Positions 48,353-59,868 of a DNA stretch of 64,000 bases are shown here, piece by piece. This DNA is from Neocallimastix lanati (nom. inval.) (Eukaryota > Neocallimastigomycota > Neocallimastigomycetes > Neocallimastigales > Neocallimastigaceae). The number at the start of each line of letters is the position of its first letter. Within the stretch, counting starts at the first letter, position 1. The stretch lies in NCBI GenBank assembly GCA_016946835.1, contig JACVTC010000076.1, positions 389,001 to 453,000 of the forward strand, written 5' to 3'. The translations under genes were made by a program, and so were the position numbers. The notes under the pieces were generated by a model that worked only from the letters and a program-made list of their open reading frames with translations, did no database searches and was not told the DNA's origin.

Positions 48353-48926
48353 TTAATTGTTCCTATTTTTGTCTGTAATATTTGTAATATATTTTTGATA
48401 AATGTTATTCAATATCAGTTATTTCATTAATAAAATTCTGGTATAAAAAAGTTTCACTAATCCTATCTTTTATGTTTATATCTAATCCATGTTCCACTAA
48501 ATAATTTATTTTATTTTTATTTATTATTTTCAATTTTATAATTTTTTCCAATTAAGAAACTTCTTATCAGAACAATAACCTTTTTCATAATTTATTATTA
48601 TTTTATATTTATCTTTTGAGATTTCTTGATTTAAATTCTTGGTAGAAATTAAAGTTTTATTTTTTTAAAGAAAAAGTAAGTCATTTGATAAAATTATTAT
48701 CATAAATTTTTAAATTATCAAAAATATTTTTTATTAACTTCATTTCATTCTTTTCAATTAATAATTTTATTAAAGAAGAAGAAAATAGATATAAATCATG
48801 ATGGTTATCAATTTATTAGCCTTCATAATTTTTCAGGTGTAAGTTTCTTTTCATTATATATTTCTAATAATAAGCCTTTTATATTTATATGATGACTCCT
48901 ATTTATTTAATTTTCTACTTTATGAT
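48353..48926 (-). pseudogene. Ankyrin-family pseudogene, separated from its promoter
   Basis: On the minus strand, pieces of the family head are readable: sequence matching KKLHLKN near the start, LYLFSSSLIKLLIEKNEM, DNLKIYDN-type and EISKDKYK-type segments. One partial ankyrin repeat follows (YLVEHGLDINIK), then the family C-terminal tail NIYQKYITNITDKNRNN with a stop at 48353. Frameshifts occur in the head. Nearly all repeats have been lost. The start region runs into TCTACTTTATGAT, after which a LINE begins at 48927; the rest of its upstream block lies at 52634 onward. Closest relative in the window is the pseudogene at 62071-63287. Confidence 0.75.
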
Positions 48927-51900
48927 CCCCAATGGTGTGGACTGTTTTTCCAGGTCCATGGAGGGTTAATGGAAAAGGAATAACCTATATCAGGTGTACT
49001 AATTTACAGCTTTCTGTGATTCTGATGATAATCGATGGTTATTTATCCTTTCTAAAGTGGATTTTAGTAACAAAGAGAGATAACTGGAATACTGGAAGAC
49101 TGTAGAAAGTGAACTTGATGTTTTATATTGTTTTAAATTGGATATGTAGTAACATTGGAGTTGTATAATTAATAATATCATGTAGTTTCTACATATTATC
49201 ATTGTAATGAATCTATTGTTATTTTTTACTTTAGCATTTATTTTGTATATGTATATTTCTATAGTATTATTTATACTTTCATATAGCTATTGTAAAATGG
49301 AAATGTAGGAGATGGATTCACTCCAAAGCTTGTGTTTAAGACATTATTTAACTGATAGGAATCTTTTTAGAGTCTTTCACTACTAACATTATTTACATTT
49401 TCATTTCAGTTTATTTATGATTACATTAGAGAAAATTATTTTATTAATCAAAGCTTTACAAATCGATTAGAATTTCAGAAACTCAAAAAGTTAACAGAAA
49501 ATACAAAACAGAAAAAAAAAAAAAAAAAAAAAAAGAAAAAGTGTTTATTCATTTACTAAAATAACAGGAAAAAAGAATATTATTCATTACTCAAAATTTT
49601 TTTTAAGTTGTTCATTTTATTTAAACTTAATCAATTACTTCAACGAAGATAGGATCTTCATATTTTTATTATTATTTTATTTTTTCTTTTATTTATATTT
49701 TTTTTTTTTATTTAATTATATATATTTATTTATTTATATATATATTTTTTATCTATATTTCTTAGTTTTTTAGTATTTTAGTTTTCATTGTTTCATTTTT
49801 TTAAATTGTAGTTTTTTTTTTTTTAGTTCATTATGGAAAAAAAATATTTGGCCCGGGGGTTCTCGCTGCTATGGAACATCTATTGACAACACAGAGTTTG
49901 ATTTTTATCCGTGGTATCCACTCATGGACCAATACTAAAATGAAGGAATTTATTCATTCTAAATGCTAAAAAAAAAATTCAGTGATAATATTTTGTCAGT
50001 AAAGAGAATTACCAAAATTCAATGATAGCTTCTTCAGGATAAAAGTATTACACTCCAAATTTCAACCTCAAAAAATTTAAAAAAAAAAAAAAAAAAGTAT
50101 TTAAAAAAAAAAGCAACTATCAGGAGAGTTAAAATTTCATATTGTAGATGTTCCAAATGGAATCATAAGGTTTTTTTTTTTTTTTTTTGGCATTTAAAAC
50201 AAAATTTAATATATCTAATAACACATCCAATGATATTAACACAGTACCTCTGATTTACAAGATAAATTATCCAATAGTAACCTTGATAACTGGTTTATTC
50301 TTCCGATTAATGGTTCATCTATTTCATGGACAAGAGGTAGTTTTTCATCAGATTATTGATCATGCGTTAGTCAATTCAAGTATGCTGGTTAAAATATCAA
50401 GTGCTTATTTTGTTGATTATCCTTCTGTATCTGATCAATATACCTCTCACATGGTTTATTGTAAGAAAATTACCACAGATGAATCATTTTTGTTACCAAA
50501 AAAAAAAATTTGTAAGATGGGATAGGTATAAATGTCTTGAACAAAAGAAAAAAAATATGTCATCACAATAAATTTGAAATTCTTAGTGAAGAAATAGATA
50601 ATGAAGAACTTTCAATAGAGTGTTGTGTTATTGAAAAGTTCATTAGCACTACCAATTCCATAGCTAAGGATTTATCAATTACATCTTCAACAGAAATCAG
50701 GAAAGCGATGTTTAGAATGTCACGAAAAATATATATGGTCTTCAAAAGGTTAAAGCATATTAAATACAAACAAATTAAGCATTATGTTTCTGCAAATGAT
50801 TCCAATGAATTTGCTAAAAATAGTTGACTCATATAACAGACTTGGTGAATCAATTCATAAAAAATGTAACGAATTTAGGAAAAAAAAAAGAATATTTATC
50901 TTGGATTAAAATTGGATGTTTCGTTAGCTCTTAAAAAGGATAGTAGGAAAGTATGGAAATGGGTTAAAAAAAAAACGCAAAAATAAATAATCAATCTTTC
51001 ACGGTCTCTTATCCTATTAAAAATTATAATAATGAACTTGTTTCTTCTACGGTTGAAAAATTAAAAGTTTGACATTCTCATTATAAATTCTTAGGGTCGG
51101 GATTCTTCAGGTTTATAGTCTTTCTAAAGATTACTGGAAAGATTCTGATGCACTAAGGAATTTGGGAAGACCAAGGCAACAAGAATGGGATATTAACCAA
51201 GATATTTAGCGATGAAGAAATTTGCAAAGTAATCTCCTCCACTCCTAACTTTAAAGCTTGTGGTCCTGATGGTATGGTATTCCAATGGAATTCTTCAAAG
51301 CTTTGATTCCTCGTAAAGATGATTCAGATGGATCAAGTTGATAATAATAGTAATATTTCATTTGGCTTTAAATATCTCAAAGCCTTAATCAATCGTATTT
51401 GGAATGGTGAATGGTGATTTCCCAAAATCATGGAATAACGCATCAATAGTTTCTATTCATAAAAAGGGCGATCTATCAGATTGTAAATTAACTATCGTTG
51501 GCATCTCTCTTATCAATAATGGAATAAAAAATTATTACAACAATCATAGCTAATAGAATTTCTAAATATGGAATTGATTGAAGGTTTTATAAGACCTGAA
51601 CAATTTGGATTTCGTCATCGAGAGGAATGAATAAGTCTTTATACTACATTAAGAATTATTTGTCAGAGAAGGAAATTTGAAAATAAAGGATACTTAATCT
51701 TTCCTTTTTTTGGACCTTAAAAAAATCGTATGAACTCAGTGCCCATATATAATGTATTAAATGAAGATTCATCCACTTTAGGTATTAGAGGTAAGTGCCT
51801 TTAATTTTTATTGAAAATTTATACTTATTCTTCCAAGGCTTGTGTAAGAGTTGATGGACAATTATCGGGAATCATTTAATATTAAGAAAGGAGTTCGTCA

Positions 51901-52573
51901 AGGTTGTTCCGTCAAGGTTGTTCCCCTTTCACCAATTTTGTTTAACTTTGTTCATTAATGATATTTTTAAATAATTGTAATAAAATATGGCATCTCTATT
52001 TGGTGATCCAACAAGATCACAACTTTAAGAAATTGTAATAAAAGTTTTCCTAGTAAATGGGCTAGAAAATAATGAAACGTAAATTTGGTATCAATAAATG
52101 TGCCAGTTTAGTAGTACGAGGGGAAGTTTCTATTTAGAATACAGAAATTATGCCTCGGGCTAGTACTCGGCAAGGGTTACTATTCCGAAGGTATAAGTGC
52201 AAACTAACCAAGGAGCGTCAATGCTGAAAATGCAGTTAAGACAGGCTAGCAGGGCCAATGCCTCTGAATAAGAGAAGACCATAATTTCTTTCAGATAGAC
52301 AATTCAAACCCTAATCCATAAGGAGGTGAGGTTCGTTGCCTATGGTCTTTTTTTCTGAATTTATTTATACACTTATAATTTTTTGATTATTACCGTTTAT
52401 TTCACGTTACTATTTCTTTTATTATAATGTTCAATTGGACAAATAATTTTTTTTTTATTTATTTATTTTATTAATTCTGTATTTTTTTTTTTTTTATTTT
52501 TTATTAAAATTAAAAGTATTCATGTATTTTATATAAGAATAAATAAATAAAGATTAAAGTTCGCGGCTATATA

Positions 52574-52623
<50 letters not shown>
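48927..52623 (+). mobile_element. LINE (L1/Tad-like non-LTR retrotransposon), near full length
   Basis: It starts after ACTTTATGAT (48917-48926) and ends in an A run before ACTTTATAAT (52624-52633), a probable 10-base target-site duplication with one change. The left third (48927-49850) is unassigned and may be the 5' UTR or ORF1. 50187-50820 reads as the end of an endonuclease domain (VDYPSVSDQYTSHMVY, with Gln where His is usual in SDH) and a linker. 51190-52140 is a broken RT: ACGPDG (51256-51273), SWNNASIVSIHKKGDLSDC-like, FGFRHREE, LSPILFNFVH-like. A 14-base tandem duplication (51897-51924) and loss of the FADD catalytic segment (near 52005) inactivate it. The 3' UTR matches the copy at 16700-17000. 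Confidence 0.8.
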
Positions 52624-52626
<3 letters not shown>

Positions 52627-52630
52627 TTAT

Positions 52631-52633
<3 letters not shown>

Positions 52634-52667
<34 letters not shown>

Positions 52668-52950
52668 TTTATTTATTTGTTTGTTTTGTTGTTTTATTAT
52701 TATCATTTTTTCTTTAATATTTTTTTTTATTTTTTTTTTTTTTAATCAATAAAAATATATATAAATAAAATATAAGTGTTTATAGATATTTTTTTTTTTA
52801 AATATTTTAATTATAAATAAATATTTATATATAAAATAAAATTAAAAAATAAAATAGATATAAAATGATAAAAAAAAAAAAAAAAAAAAAAATAAAAATA
52901 AAAAGAAAGAAAAAGGGCTATTCTTTATATAGACAATAATTAAAATAAAA

Positions 52951-52960
<10 letters not shown>
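52634..52960 (-). promoter_or_regulatory. Orphaned upstream block of an ankyrin gene
   Basis: This resembles the upstream sequence of the ankyrin pseudogene at 62071-63287: TTTAATTATAAATAAATATT here and its counterpart at about 63415, then AAAGGGCTATTCTTTATATAG (about 52913) against AAAGGCTAGCTTTATATAAG (about 63505). On the minus strand this gives a TATATAAAG-type TATA box next to TAGCC. It belongs to the pseudogene at 48353 and has been pushed away by the LINE. A-run boundaries are approximate. Confidence 0.55.
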
Positions 52961-53006
<46 letters not shown>

Positions 53007-53096
53007 TAAATATATAAAATATTTTTTTATTTTTTTTATTTTTTTATTTTTTTTATTTTTTTTATTTTTTTATTATTTTATTTTATTTTATTTTAG

Positions 53097-53296
53097 TTAA
53101 TCGTTTCTATTTTTGTCTGTAATATTTGTAATATATTTTTGATAAATGTCGTTCAATATCAAATTCTGGTATAAAAACAAGTTATAGATACTTTATTTAT
53201 ATCGGCTCCATGTTTCACCAAATATTTTTACTAAATCTTTATTTTCACTTTAAACAGGCATAAAATAGTGTTGTTTCACCAGTCTTATTATTTTAT
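53097..53296 (-). pseudogene. Degenerate 3' end of the 966-residue ankyrin gene
   Basis: Beyond the stop at 53297, two more ankyrin units are recognisable on the minus strand (ETTLFYAC; EHGADINK with shifts). They are followed by the family C-terminal tail NDIYQKYITNITDKNRND and TAA at 53097. The same tail ends the pseudogene at 48353. The present ORF therefore stops about two repeats short of the ancestral protein. Confidence 0.7.
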
Positions 53297-56197
53297 TTAT
53301 TTATTTATATCAGCTTCATGTTCCTCCAAGTATTTTATTAGCTTTTTATTTCCACTAATGTATGCACTAAATAATGGTGTTTTACCATATTTATTTTCTT
53401 TGTTTATATCTGCTCCATGTTCCACCAAGTATTTTACTAGACTTTTACTTCCACTTCTACACGCATAAAATAATGGTGTTTCACCAAATTTATTGTTTTT
53501 ATGGATATTGGCTTCATGATCTACTAAGTATTCCACTAAATTTTTGTTTCCACTTCTACATGCATTAAATAATACTGTTTCACCATCTTCATTAGATTTA
53601 TTTATATCTGCTCCATGTTCCACTAAGTATTCCGCTACATTTTTGTTTCCACTTTTACATACAGTAAATAATACTGTTTCACCATCTTTATATACCTTAT
53701 CTATATCTGCTTCATATTCCACCAAGCATTCAACTACATTTTTGTTTCCACTTTTACATGCAATAAATAATACTGTTTCACCATCTTTATTAGATTTATT
53801 TATATCTGCTCCATGTTCCACCAAGTATTTTACAAAATTTACATTTTTATTTTCACATGCAATAAATAATACTGTTTCCCCATCTTTATTAGATTTATTC
53901 GTATCTGCTCCATGTTCCACCAAGTATTCTACTAAATTTTTATTATTACTTTTACATGCCCTAAATAATACTGTTTCACCATTCCAATATTCTTTATTGA
54001 TATCTGCTCCATGTTCCACTAAGTATTCTACTAAATTTTTATTATTACTTTTACATGCGTTAAATAATACTGTTTCACCATTCCAATATTCTTTATTGAT
54101 ATCTGCTCCATGTTCCACTAAGCATTCTACTAAATTTTTATTATTACTTTTACATGCAATAAATAATATTGTTTCACCGTTTTTATATTCTTTATTTAAA
54201 TCTGCTCCATGTTCCACCAAGTATTCTACTAAATCTTTATTTCCACTTCTATATGCAATAAATAATACTGTTTCACCATCTTTATTAGATTTATTTATAT
54301 CTGCTCCATGTTCCACCAAATATTCTATTAAATCTTTATTTCCACTTTCACATGCATTAAATAATACTGTTTTACCATCAATATTTTCTTTATTTATATC
54401 TAATCCATGTTCAACCAAGTATTCAACTATATTTTTGTTTCCACTTTTGCATGCAATAAATAATATTGTTTCACCTTTTTTATATATTTTATTTAAATTT
54501 GTTCCATGTTCCACCAAGTATTCTACTAAATCTTTATTTCCTCTTCTACATGCAATAAATAATGCTGTTTCACCATTCCGATTTACTTTATTTATATTTG
54601 TTCCATGTTCCACCAAGTATTCTACTAAATTTTTATTTCTACTTCTACAGGCTCTAAATAATACTGTTTCACCATCTTTATTAGTTTTATTTATATCTGC
54701 TCCATGTTCCACCAAGTATTTTACAAAATTTACATTTTTTCTTTCACATGCAATAAATAATACTGTTTCCCCATTTTTATTAGATTTATTTATATCTGCT
54801 CCATGTTCCACCAAGTATTCTACTAAATTTTTATTTCTACTTCTACAGGCTCTAAATAATACTGTTTCACCATCTTTATTAGTTTTATTTATATCTGCTC
54901 CATGTTCCACCAAGTATTTTACAAAATTTACATTTTTTCTTTCACATGCAATAAATAATACTGTTTCCCCATTTTTATTAGATTTATTTATATCTGCTCC
55001 ATGTTCCACCAAGTATTCAGCTAAAATTATGTATCCATTTCTATATGCAATAAATAATACTGTTTCCCTATCTTTATTAGATTTATTTATATCTGCTCCA
55101 TGTTCCACCAAGTATTCTACTAAATTTTTATCTCCATATTTACATGCTCCAAATAATGGTGTTTCACCAATCAGATTTTCTTTATTTATATCTGTTCCAA
55201 GTTCTAACAAGTATTGTATTAAATTTTTATCATTAATATCACATGCATAAAATAATGGCGTTTCATTGTATTGATTTTCTTTATTTATATCTGCTCCATG
55301 TTCCACCAAGTATTCTACTAACTTTTTGTTTCCATTTTTACATGCAATTGATAATATTGATTCACCGTTTTTATATATTTTATTTAAATCTGCCCCATGT
55401 TCTACCAAGTATTCTACTAAATCTTTATTTCTACTTCTATATGCTCTAAATAATAATGATTCACCATTCCAATTTGCTTTATTTATATCTGCTCCATGTT
55501 CCACCAAGTATTCTACTAAATTTTTATTATTACTTTTACATGCAATAAATAATATTGTTTCACCGTCTTTATATTCTTCATTTAAATCTGCTCCATGTTC
55601 CACCAAGTATTCAACTAACTTTTTGTTTCCATTTTTACATGCATTAAATAATGCTGTTTCACCGTTTTTATATACTTTATTTATATCGGCTCCATGTTTC
55701 ACCAAGTATTCTACTAAATCTTCATTTCCACTTTTACATGCATAAAATAATGGTGCTTCTTTAAACATATCTTCATTTATATTTAATCCATGTTCTACTA
55801 AATAATATATTATATTTTTATTCATATTTTGAATTATATAAAAATTTTTCCTAAAAGGATTATAAAAATTCTTACAAAATTCTTTATCATAAAATATTAT
55901 TAATTTATATTTATCTTTAGAGATTTCTTGATTTAATTCATTTGTAGAAATTAAAGTTTTATTTTTATATAGAAAAAGTAGCCATTTAACAAAATCATTA
56001 TCATAAAACTTTGAATGATCAAAAATAATTTTTAATAACTTCATTTCATTCTTTTCAATTAATAATTTTATTAAGGAAGAAGATATATATAATTCATGGT
56101 GATTATTATTTATTAGACTTTCTAATTTTCTAGGTATAAGTTTGTTTTCATTATATATTTTCAATAATATATCTTTCTTATTTATATTGTTAGTCAT
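53297..56197 (-). CDS. Large ankyrin-repeat protein, intact paralog
   Basis: A 966-residue protein. Residues 1-115 are the family head (NINKKDILLKIYNENK; SSSLIKLLIEKNEMKLLKII; FLYKNKTLISTNEL). After a partial unit, 25 ankyrin repeats of exactly 33 residues follow, consensus GETVLFIACKSGNKNLVEYL then VEHGADINKSNKD. Uniform repeat length and near-identical copies (one pair of repeats is duplicated almost exactly) indicate recent amplification. No signal peptide, no membrane segment. The final unit is cut by a stop where paralogs continue to a short tail. Probably an intracellular protein-interaction scaffold; the partner is unknown. It lies in a cluster of same-strand paralogs, and no intron is evident. 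Confidence 0.9.
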   Translation of the reverse strand: MTNNINKKDILLKIYNENKLIPRKLESLINNNHHELYISSSLIKLLIEKNEMKLLKIIFDHSKFYDNDFVKWLLFLYKNKTLISTNELNQEISKDKYKLIIFYDKEFCKNFYNPFRKNFYIIQNMNKNIIYYLVEHGLNINEDMFKEAPLFYACKSGNEDLVEYLVKHGADINKVYKNGETALFNACKNGNKKLVEYLVEHGADLNEEYKDGETILFIACKSNNKNLVEYLVEHGADINKANWNGESLLFRAYRSRNKDLVEYLVEHGADLNKIYKNGESILSIACKNGNKKLVEYLVEHGADINKENQYNETPLFYACDINDKNLIQYLLELGTDINKENLIGETPLFGACKYGDKNLVEYLVEHGADINKSNKDRETVLFIAYRNGYIILAEYLVEHGADINKSNKNGETVLFIACERKNVNFVKYLVEHGADINKTNKDGETVLFRACRSRNKNLVEYLVEHGADINKSNKNGETVLFIACERKNVNFVKYLVEHGADINKTNKDGETVLFRACRSRNKNLVEYLVEHGTNINKVNRNGETALFIACRRGNKDLVEYLVEHGTNLNKIYKKGETILFIACKSGNKNIVEYLVEHGLDINKENIDGKTVLFNACESGNKDLIEYLVEHGADINKSNKDGETVLFIAYRSGNKDLVEYLVEHGADLNKEYKNGETILFIACKSNNKNLVECLVEHGADINKEYWNGETVLFNACKSNNKNLVEYLVEHGADINKEYWNGETVLFRACKSNNKNLVEYLVEHGADTNKSNKDGETVLFIACENKNVNFVKYLVEHGADINKSNKDGETVLFIACKSGNKNVVECLVEYEADIDKVYKDGETVLFTVCKSGNKNVAEYLVEHGADINKSNEDGETVLFNACRSGNKNLVEYLVDHEANIHKNNKFGETPLFYACRSGSKSLVKYLVEHGADINKENKYGKTPLFSAYISGNKKLIKYLEEHEADINK
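54627..55022 (-). repeat. 198-base tandem duplication inside the ankyrin gene
   Basis: A two-repeat block (66 residues) occurs twice in succession with virtually no differences by eye. For example TTCTACTTCTACAGGCTCTA lies at about 54634 and again 198 bases on at about 54832. Silent positions are the same, so the duplication is recent compared with the other repeats. Confidence 0.85.
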
Positions 56198-56350
56198 ATT
56201 TCTTTTTATTTTCTGATTTTTTTTTTTTTTTTTTAGTTAATTAATTTTTATTTTCTTAATGAATAAAAATAGGTATAAAAAAATAATAATTGTTTTAGAT
56301 ATTCTTTAAATATTCTAATTATATATATATTTATATTTATATATAAAATA

Positions 56351-56404
<54 letters not shown>

Positions 56405-56873
56405 TTTTTATATATTTAATTAAATAATAGTAAAATGAAATATCAAAATAGAATTTAAAAATAATAATTACAATAAAAAAAAAAAAAAAAAAAAAAAAGA
56501 GAAGGTATAAAATTACAACAATAAAAATAAGAATAATAGTCAACTAGTTTATCTAAGTTGAAAATAATTTATAATACTAAATAATAAATTTAAATATACA
56601 AAAGAATGTAATAAATAGAATTACAAAAATAATAAAATCATTCTTATTGTTTTTTCAATTAAAATCTTTTATTTTAATAATAAAAAAGACTTAAATTATT
56701 TTATTTCTAACTTTCTTAAAGCTAACTTTAGACAAAATAAAAATAAATATGACTAAAAAAAAAAAAAAAAAAAAAATATTAAAGTTTTATACAAAAACTT
56801 TAACAAATAAATGTTGAACAAATAAATTAAATTCGAATTATAGTATCTGAGAAATATTGCTTTAACAAATCTT
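56198..56873. other. Upstream region of the 966-residue ankyrin gene
   Basis: Shares with other family members the order T run, TTAATTTTTATTTTCTTAAT, ATTCTTTAAATATT and TATATATAAAATAAAATTAAA (to about 56355). A long A run and unremarkable AT-rich sequence follow. It presumably includes the promoter. Confidence 0.55.
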
Positions 56874-57426
56874 TTATATTCTATAAAATTTTAATTTATT
56901 ATATATTCTTTTATTTTCTTTATTTATATTTGCTCCATGTTTCACCAAGTATTCCACTAAATCTTTATTCCCACTAAAGCATGCAATAAATAATGGTATT
57001 TCACCTTTCCAATTTTCCTTATTTATATTTGCTCCAAGTTTCACCAAATATACTACTAAATCTTTACTTCCACTTTCACATGCCATAAATAATACTGTTT
57101 CACCATTGTCATATTTTTTATTTATATCCGCTTCATATTCTACTAATAAGTAATCTACTAAATTTTTATTTCCACTACTACATGCTCTAAATAATGATTT
57201 TTCACCAACCCAATTTTTTCCATTTATATCAGCTCCAAGTTCTATTAAGTATTCTACTAAATCTTTATTTCCACTTTTACATGTATTAAATAATGCTGTT
57301 TTACCAAATCTATTTTCTTTAATTATATTTGGTCTATTTTCTACTAAGTATTGTACTAAATCTTTATTTCTACTTTTACATGCACTAAATAACGGTGTTT
57401 GATCATATTTATTTTATTTGCTACTT

Positions 57427-57428
<2 letters not shown>
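56874..57428 (-). pseudogene. 5'-truncated ankyrin-repeat gene
   Basis: An open frame of about 180 codons with five ankyrin repeats (TPLFSACKSRNKDLV ... MACESGSKDLVVYL) and no stop, but without the family head; the first ATG inside is only at 57086. One repeat has an extra residue (DYLLVEYEADIN). The C-terminus ends in a short KLKFYRI tail. The usual upstream block begins at about 57429, so the head was deleted between promoter and repeats. Confidence 0.75.
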
Positions 57429-57457
<29 letters not shown>

Positions 57458-57790
57458 AGTTTTATTTTATTATTATATTTTTTTTAATTAATTTTTATTT
57501 TCTTAATAAATAAAAATATATATAAATAAAAATTGTTATAAATATTCTTTAAATATTTTAATTATATATATATATTTATATATAAAATATAATCAAAAAT
57601 AAAATAAAAATAATAAAACAATAAATAAAAATAAAATAAAAAATAAAAAGCAAAAAAGTCTATTTATATAAAATATATATAGTTAATATAAAAAAAAAAA
57701 AAAAAATAAAAATAAATTTTTTTCTTTTTATATTTTAAAAAAATAAAAAAATAAAAAATTAAAAAAATTTTTAAATATTATATATTTAAT
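57429..57790 (-). promoter_or_regulatory. Ankyrin-family upstream block
   Basis: GCTACTTTATGATTTTTTTT, TTAATTTTTATTTTCTTAAT, TTCTTTAAATATTTTAATTA and ATATATAAAATA appear in the same order as upstream of the other ankyrin genes. GTCTATTTATATAAAATA at about 57657 takes the place of the TATA region. Conservation is apparent by eye only. Confidence 0.5.
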
Positions 57791-57960
57791 TGTCAATGAG
57801 TGAAGCTCAGATTAATCATTTTATTTTATATTATATATTTTATTTATTTAATAATATTTTATTTAATAAAGAAGAATCATTTTCTAAACATGTATTTTAT
57901 ATTAATTTCATTTTATAATAAAGCATAATGTATATAATTTTATTTACTATATTTTAACAT
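57791..57960 (-). mobile_element. Possible LTR of the copia element
   Basis: On the minus strand a GTAAGGGGA purine tract (57961-57969) precedes TGTTAAAATATAG starting near 57960, like a polypurine tract next to a TGTT LTR start. The far end is uncertain, placed at a TG near 57791. It is separated from the copia stop at 58215 by T-rich repeats. Confidence 0.35.
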
Positions 57961-58012
57961 TCCCCTTACATTATGTCTTTACTAGATCTATTTCATTTTA
58001 ATTTTTATTTTA

Positions 58013-58206
58013 TTAATTTTTTTATTTTTTATTTTTTATTTTTTATTTTTATTTTTTTATTTTTTATTTTTTTTTTATTTTATTTTTTTTTATTTTTATT
58101 TTTTTTTATTTTTATTTTTTTTTATTTTTATTTTTTTTTATTTTTATTTTTTTTTATTTTTATTTTTTTTTATTTTTATTTTTTTTTTGTTTTTATTTTA
58201 TTTTAT
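58013..58206. repeat. T-rich short tandem repeat
   Basis: TTTTTATTTTTATTTTTTTT units of about 18 bases repeated through 58070-58190. It lies between the copia coding end and the LTR-like sequence. Confidence 0.85.
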
Positions 58207-58214
58207 TTTATATT

Positions 58215-59828
58215 TTAATTATCAAAAATTATATCGTTAAATTTCTTAATATTAATACTGGATACTGGTTTTGTTAAAGGATCAGCTAACTTATCATTTG
58301 TGCTAATATATTCTAATTTTATATTCTTCTCTTTTATTTTTTCTTGAATAAATTTATATCTAGTAACAATATGTTTGCATCTACCTTTAGCATTTTCATC
58401 TTCAGCTATTGCTATACAAGCTTTATTATCTACTTTTATTTTTATTAAGACTCTCTTATTAGATATTTCTTTAAATAAATTTTTTTAACCATATTCTAAG
58501 TTTTGCACATTCAGTAAGACTAACAAATTCAGCTTCAGCTGTTGATAATGTAACAATTTCTTTGAATTTGTGATTTCCAGGAAATTGGACTATTTCCAGG
58601 TAAGAATATATATCCACTTACAGATCTTCTAGTGACTTCATCATTAGCGTAATCAGCATCTGAAAATCCAACTAATCTATTTTTTCTATTATAATATATT
58701 GATTTATTTATTGTAGATTTTAAATATTGTAATAATCTACAGGTTTTTGTATTTTTTCATTATTTATTTGAAATTTTTCTACATTGATATCTTATTATTT
58801 TAGTTTTATTCATATTATAATTATTAATAATTTTATTTATATAATCTTCTTGATTTATTTTATAACCATCTTTAGTTTTATAAATATTTGTTCCAATAAA
58901 TTTTCTGGCTTCAGATTCTTTTGAAATTAATTGTATATTTACTTTTTAATTTCTTAATTATATTTTTGATTTCATAATCTTCTCCAGTTATTAAAATGTC
59001 ATCAACGTATAATAATAATAATTCTATTAATTTATTTTCTTTATTATATTTTCCAAATAAACATTTGTCTGATTTATATTGTTTAAAACCAATTGAATTT
59101 AAATAATTAGTGATTTCTTCATTCCACATACGTCCAGCTTGTTTTAAACCATATAGCGCTTTTTTCAATAACCATACTTTATTTTTATTATAATTTTTAT
59201 CTCCTTTTGGAATTTTAACTTAAATTGCTTCATTAAGGTCAGCATTTAAATATTGCTGCTTTTTATGTTTAATTGTTTTAAATTCCATGTATTTATTGAA
59301 GCTATTACGATGGTAATTCTTAAACTATCAGAGTGTGCTGTAGGTGAATATGTTGAAATAAAATATTCACCTTCCTTTTGCTGACAACCTTTTGCTACTA
59401 ATCTAGCTTTTTTTTTAATATTATCATTTTTTATTACTAAAACCCATCTTGTATCTATAATATTTGCATTTTTTGGTATATCATCAATATCGACTACCAT
59501 CATTACATTTTTATCGTACATATTTTTAATTTCATTTTTTGTAGCTATGTTCCATTCTTTTGAAACTTTTGAAATCATAGCTTCTTCATATGTACTTGGA
59601 CATTGTGTCATAATATTGAAAATTTTATGTTTTTTATTAATGTTTTTATTTTTAGATAATATTTCTTTTCTTATATTTAATGATTGGGTGTCTGATTCAT
59701 CGCCTGAGTCTTCATCATCTTGAATTCTTCTTTTTCTATTAATATTACTATCCGAAAAATTGTTATTATTTTTTATATTATTTTTTATATTGTTATTATT
59801 ATCATCAATATTATTATTATATTAGTGA

Positions 59829-59868
<40 letters not shown>

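Noticed and set aside
53544-55250. A 568-codon open frame on the plus strand across the ankyrin gene, with a regular SAPCSTKYSTKF repeat
   Set aside because: It is the antisense of the ankyrin repeats. Its periodicity is the 99-base repeat, and the minus strand has the clear family domains, head and start. No independent evidence for translation.
53297-56197. Regular DNA repeats that could suggest a CRISPR array
   Set aside because: Period is exactly 99 bases with no spacers, and the reading frame gives 33-residue ankyrin repeats.
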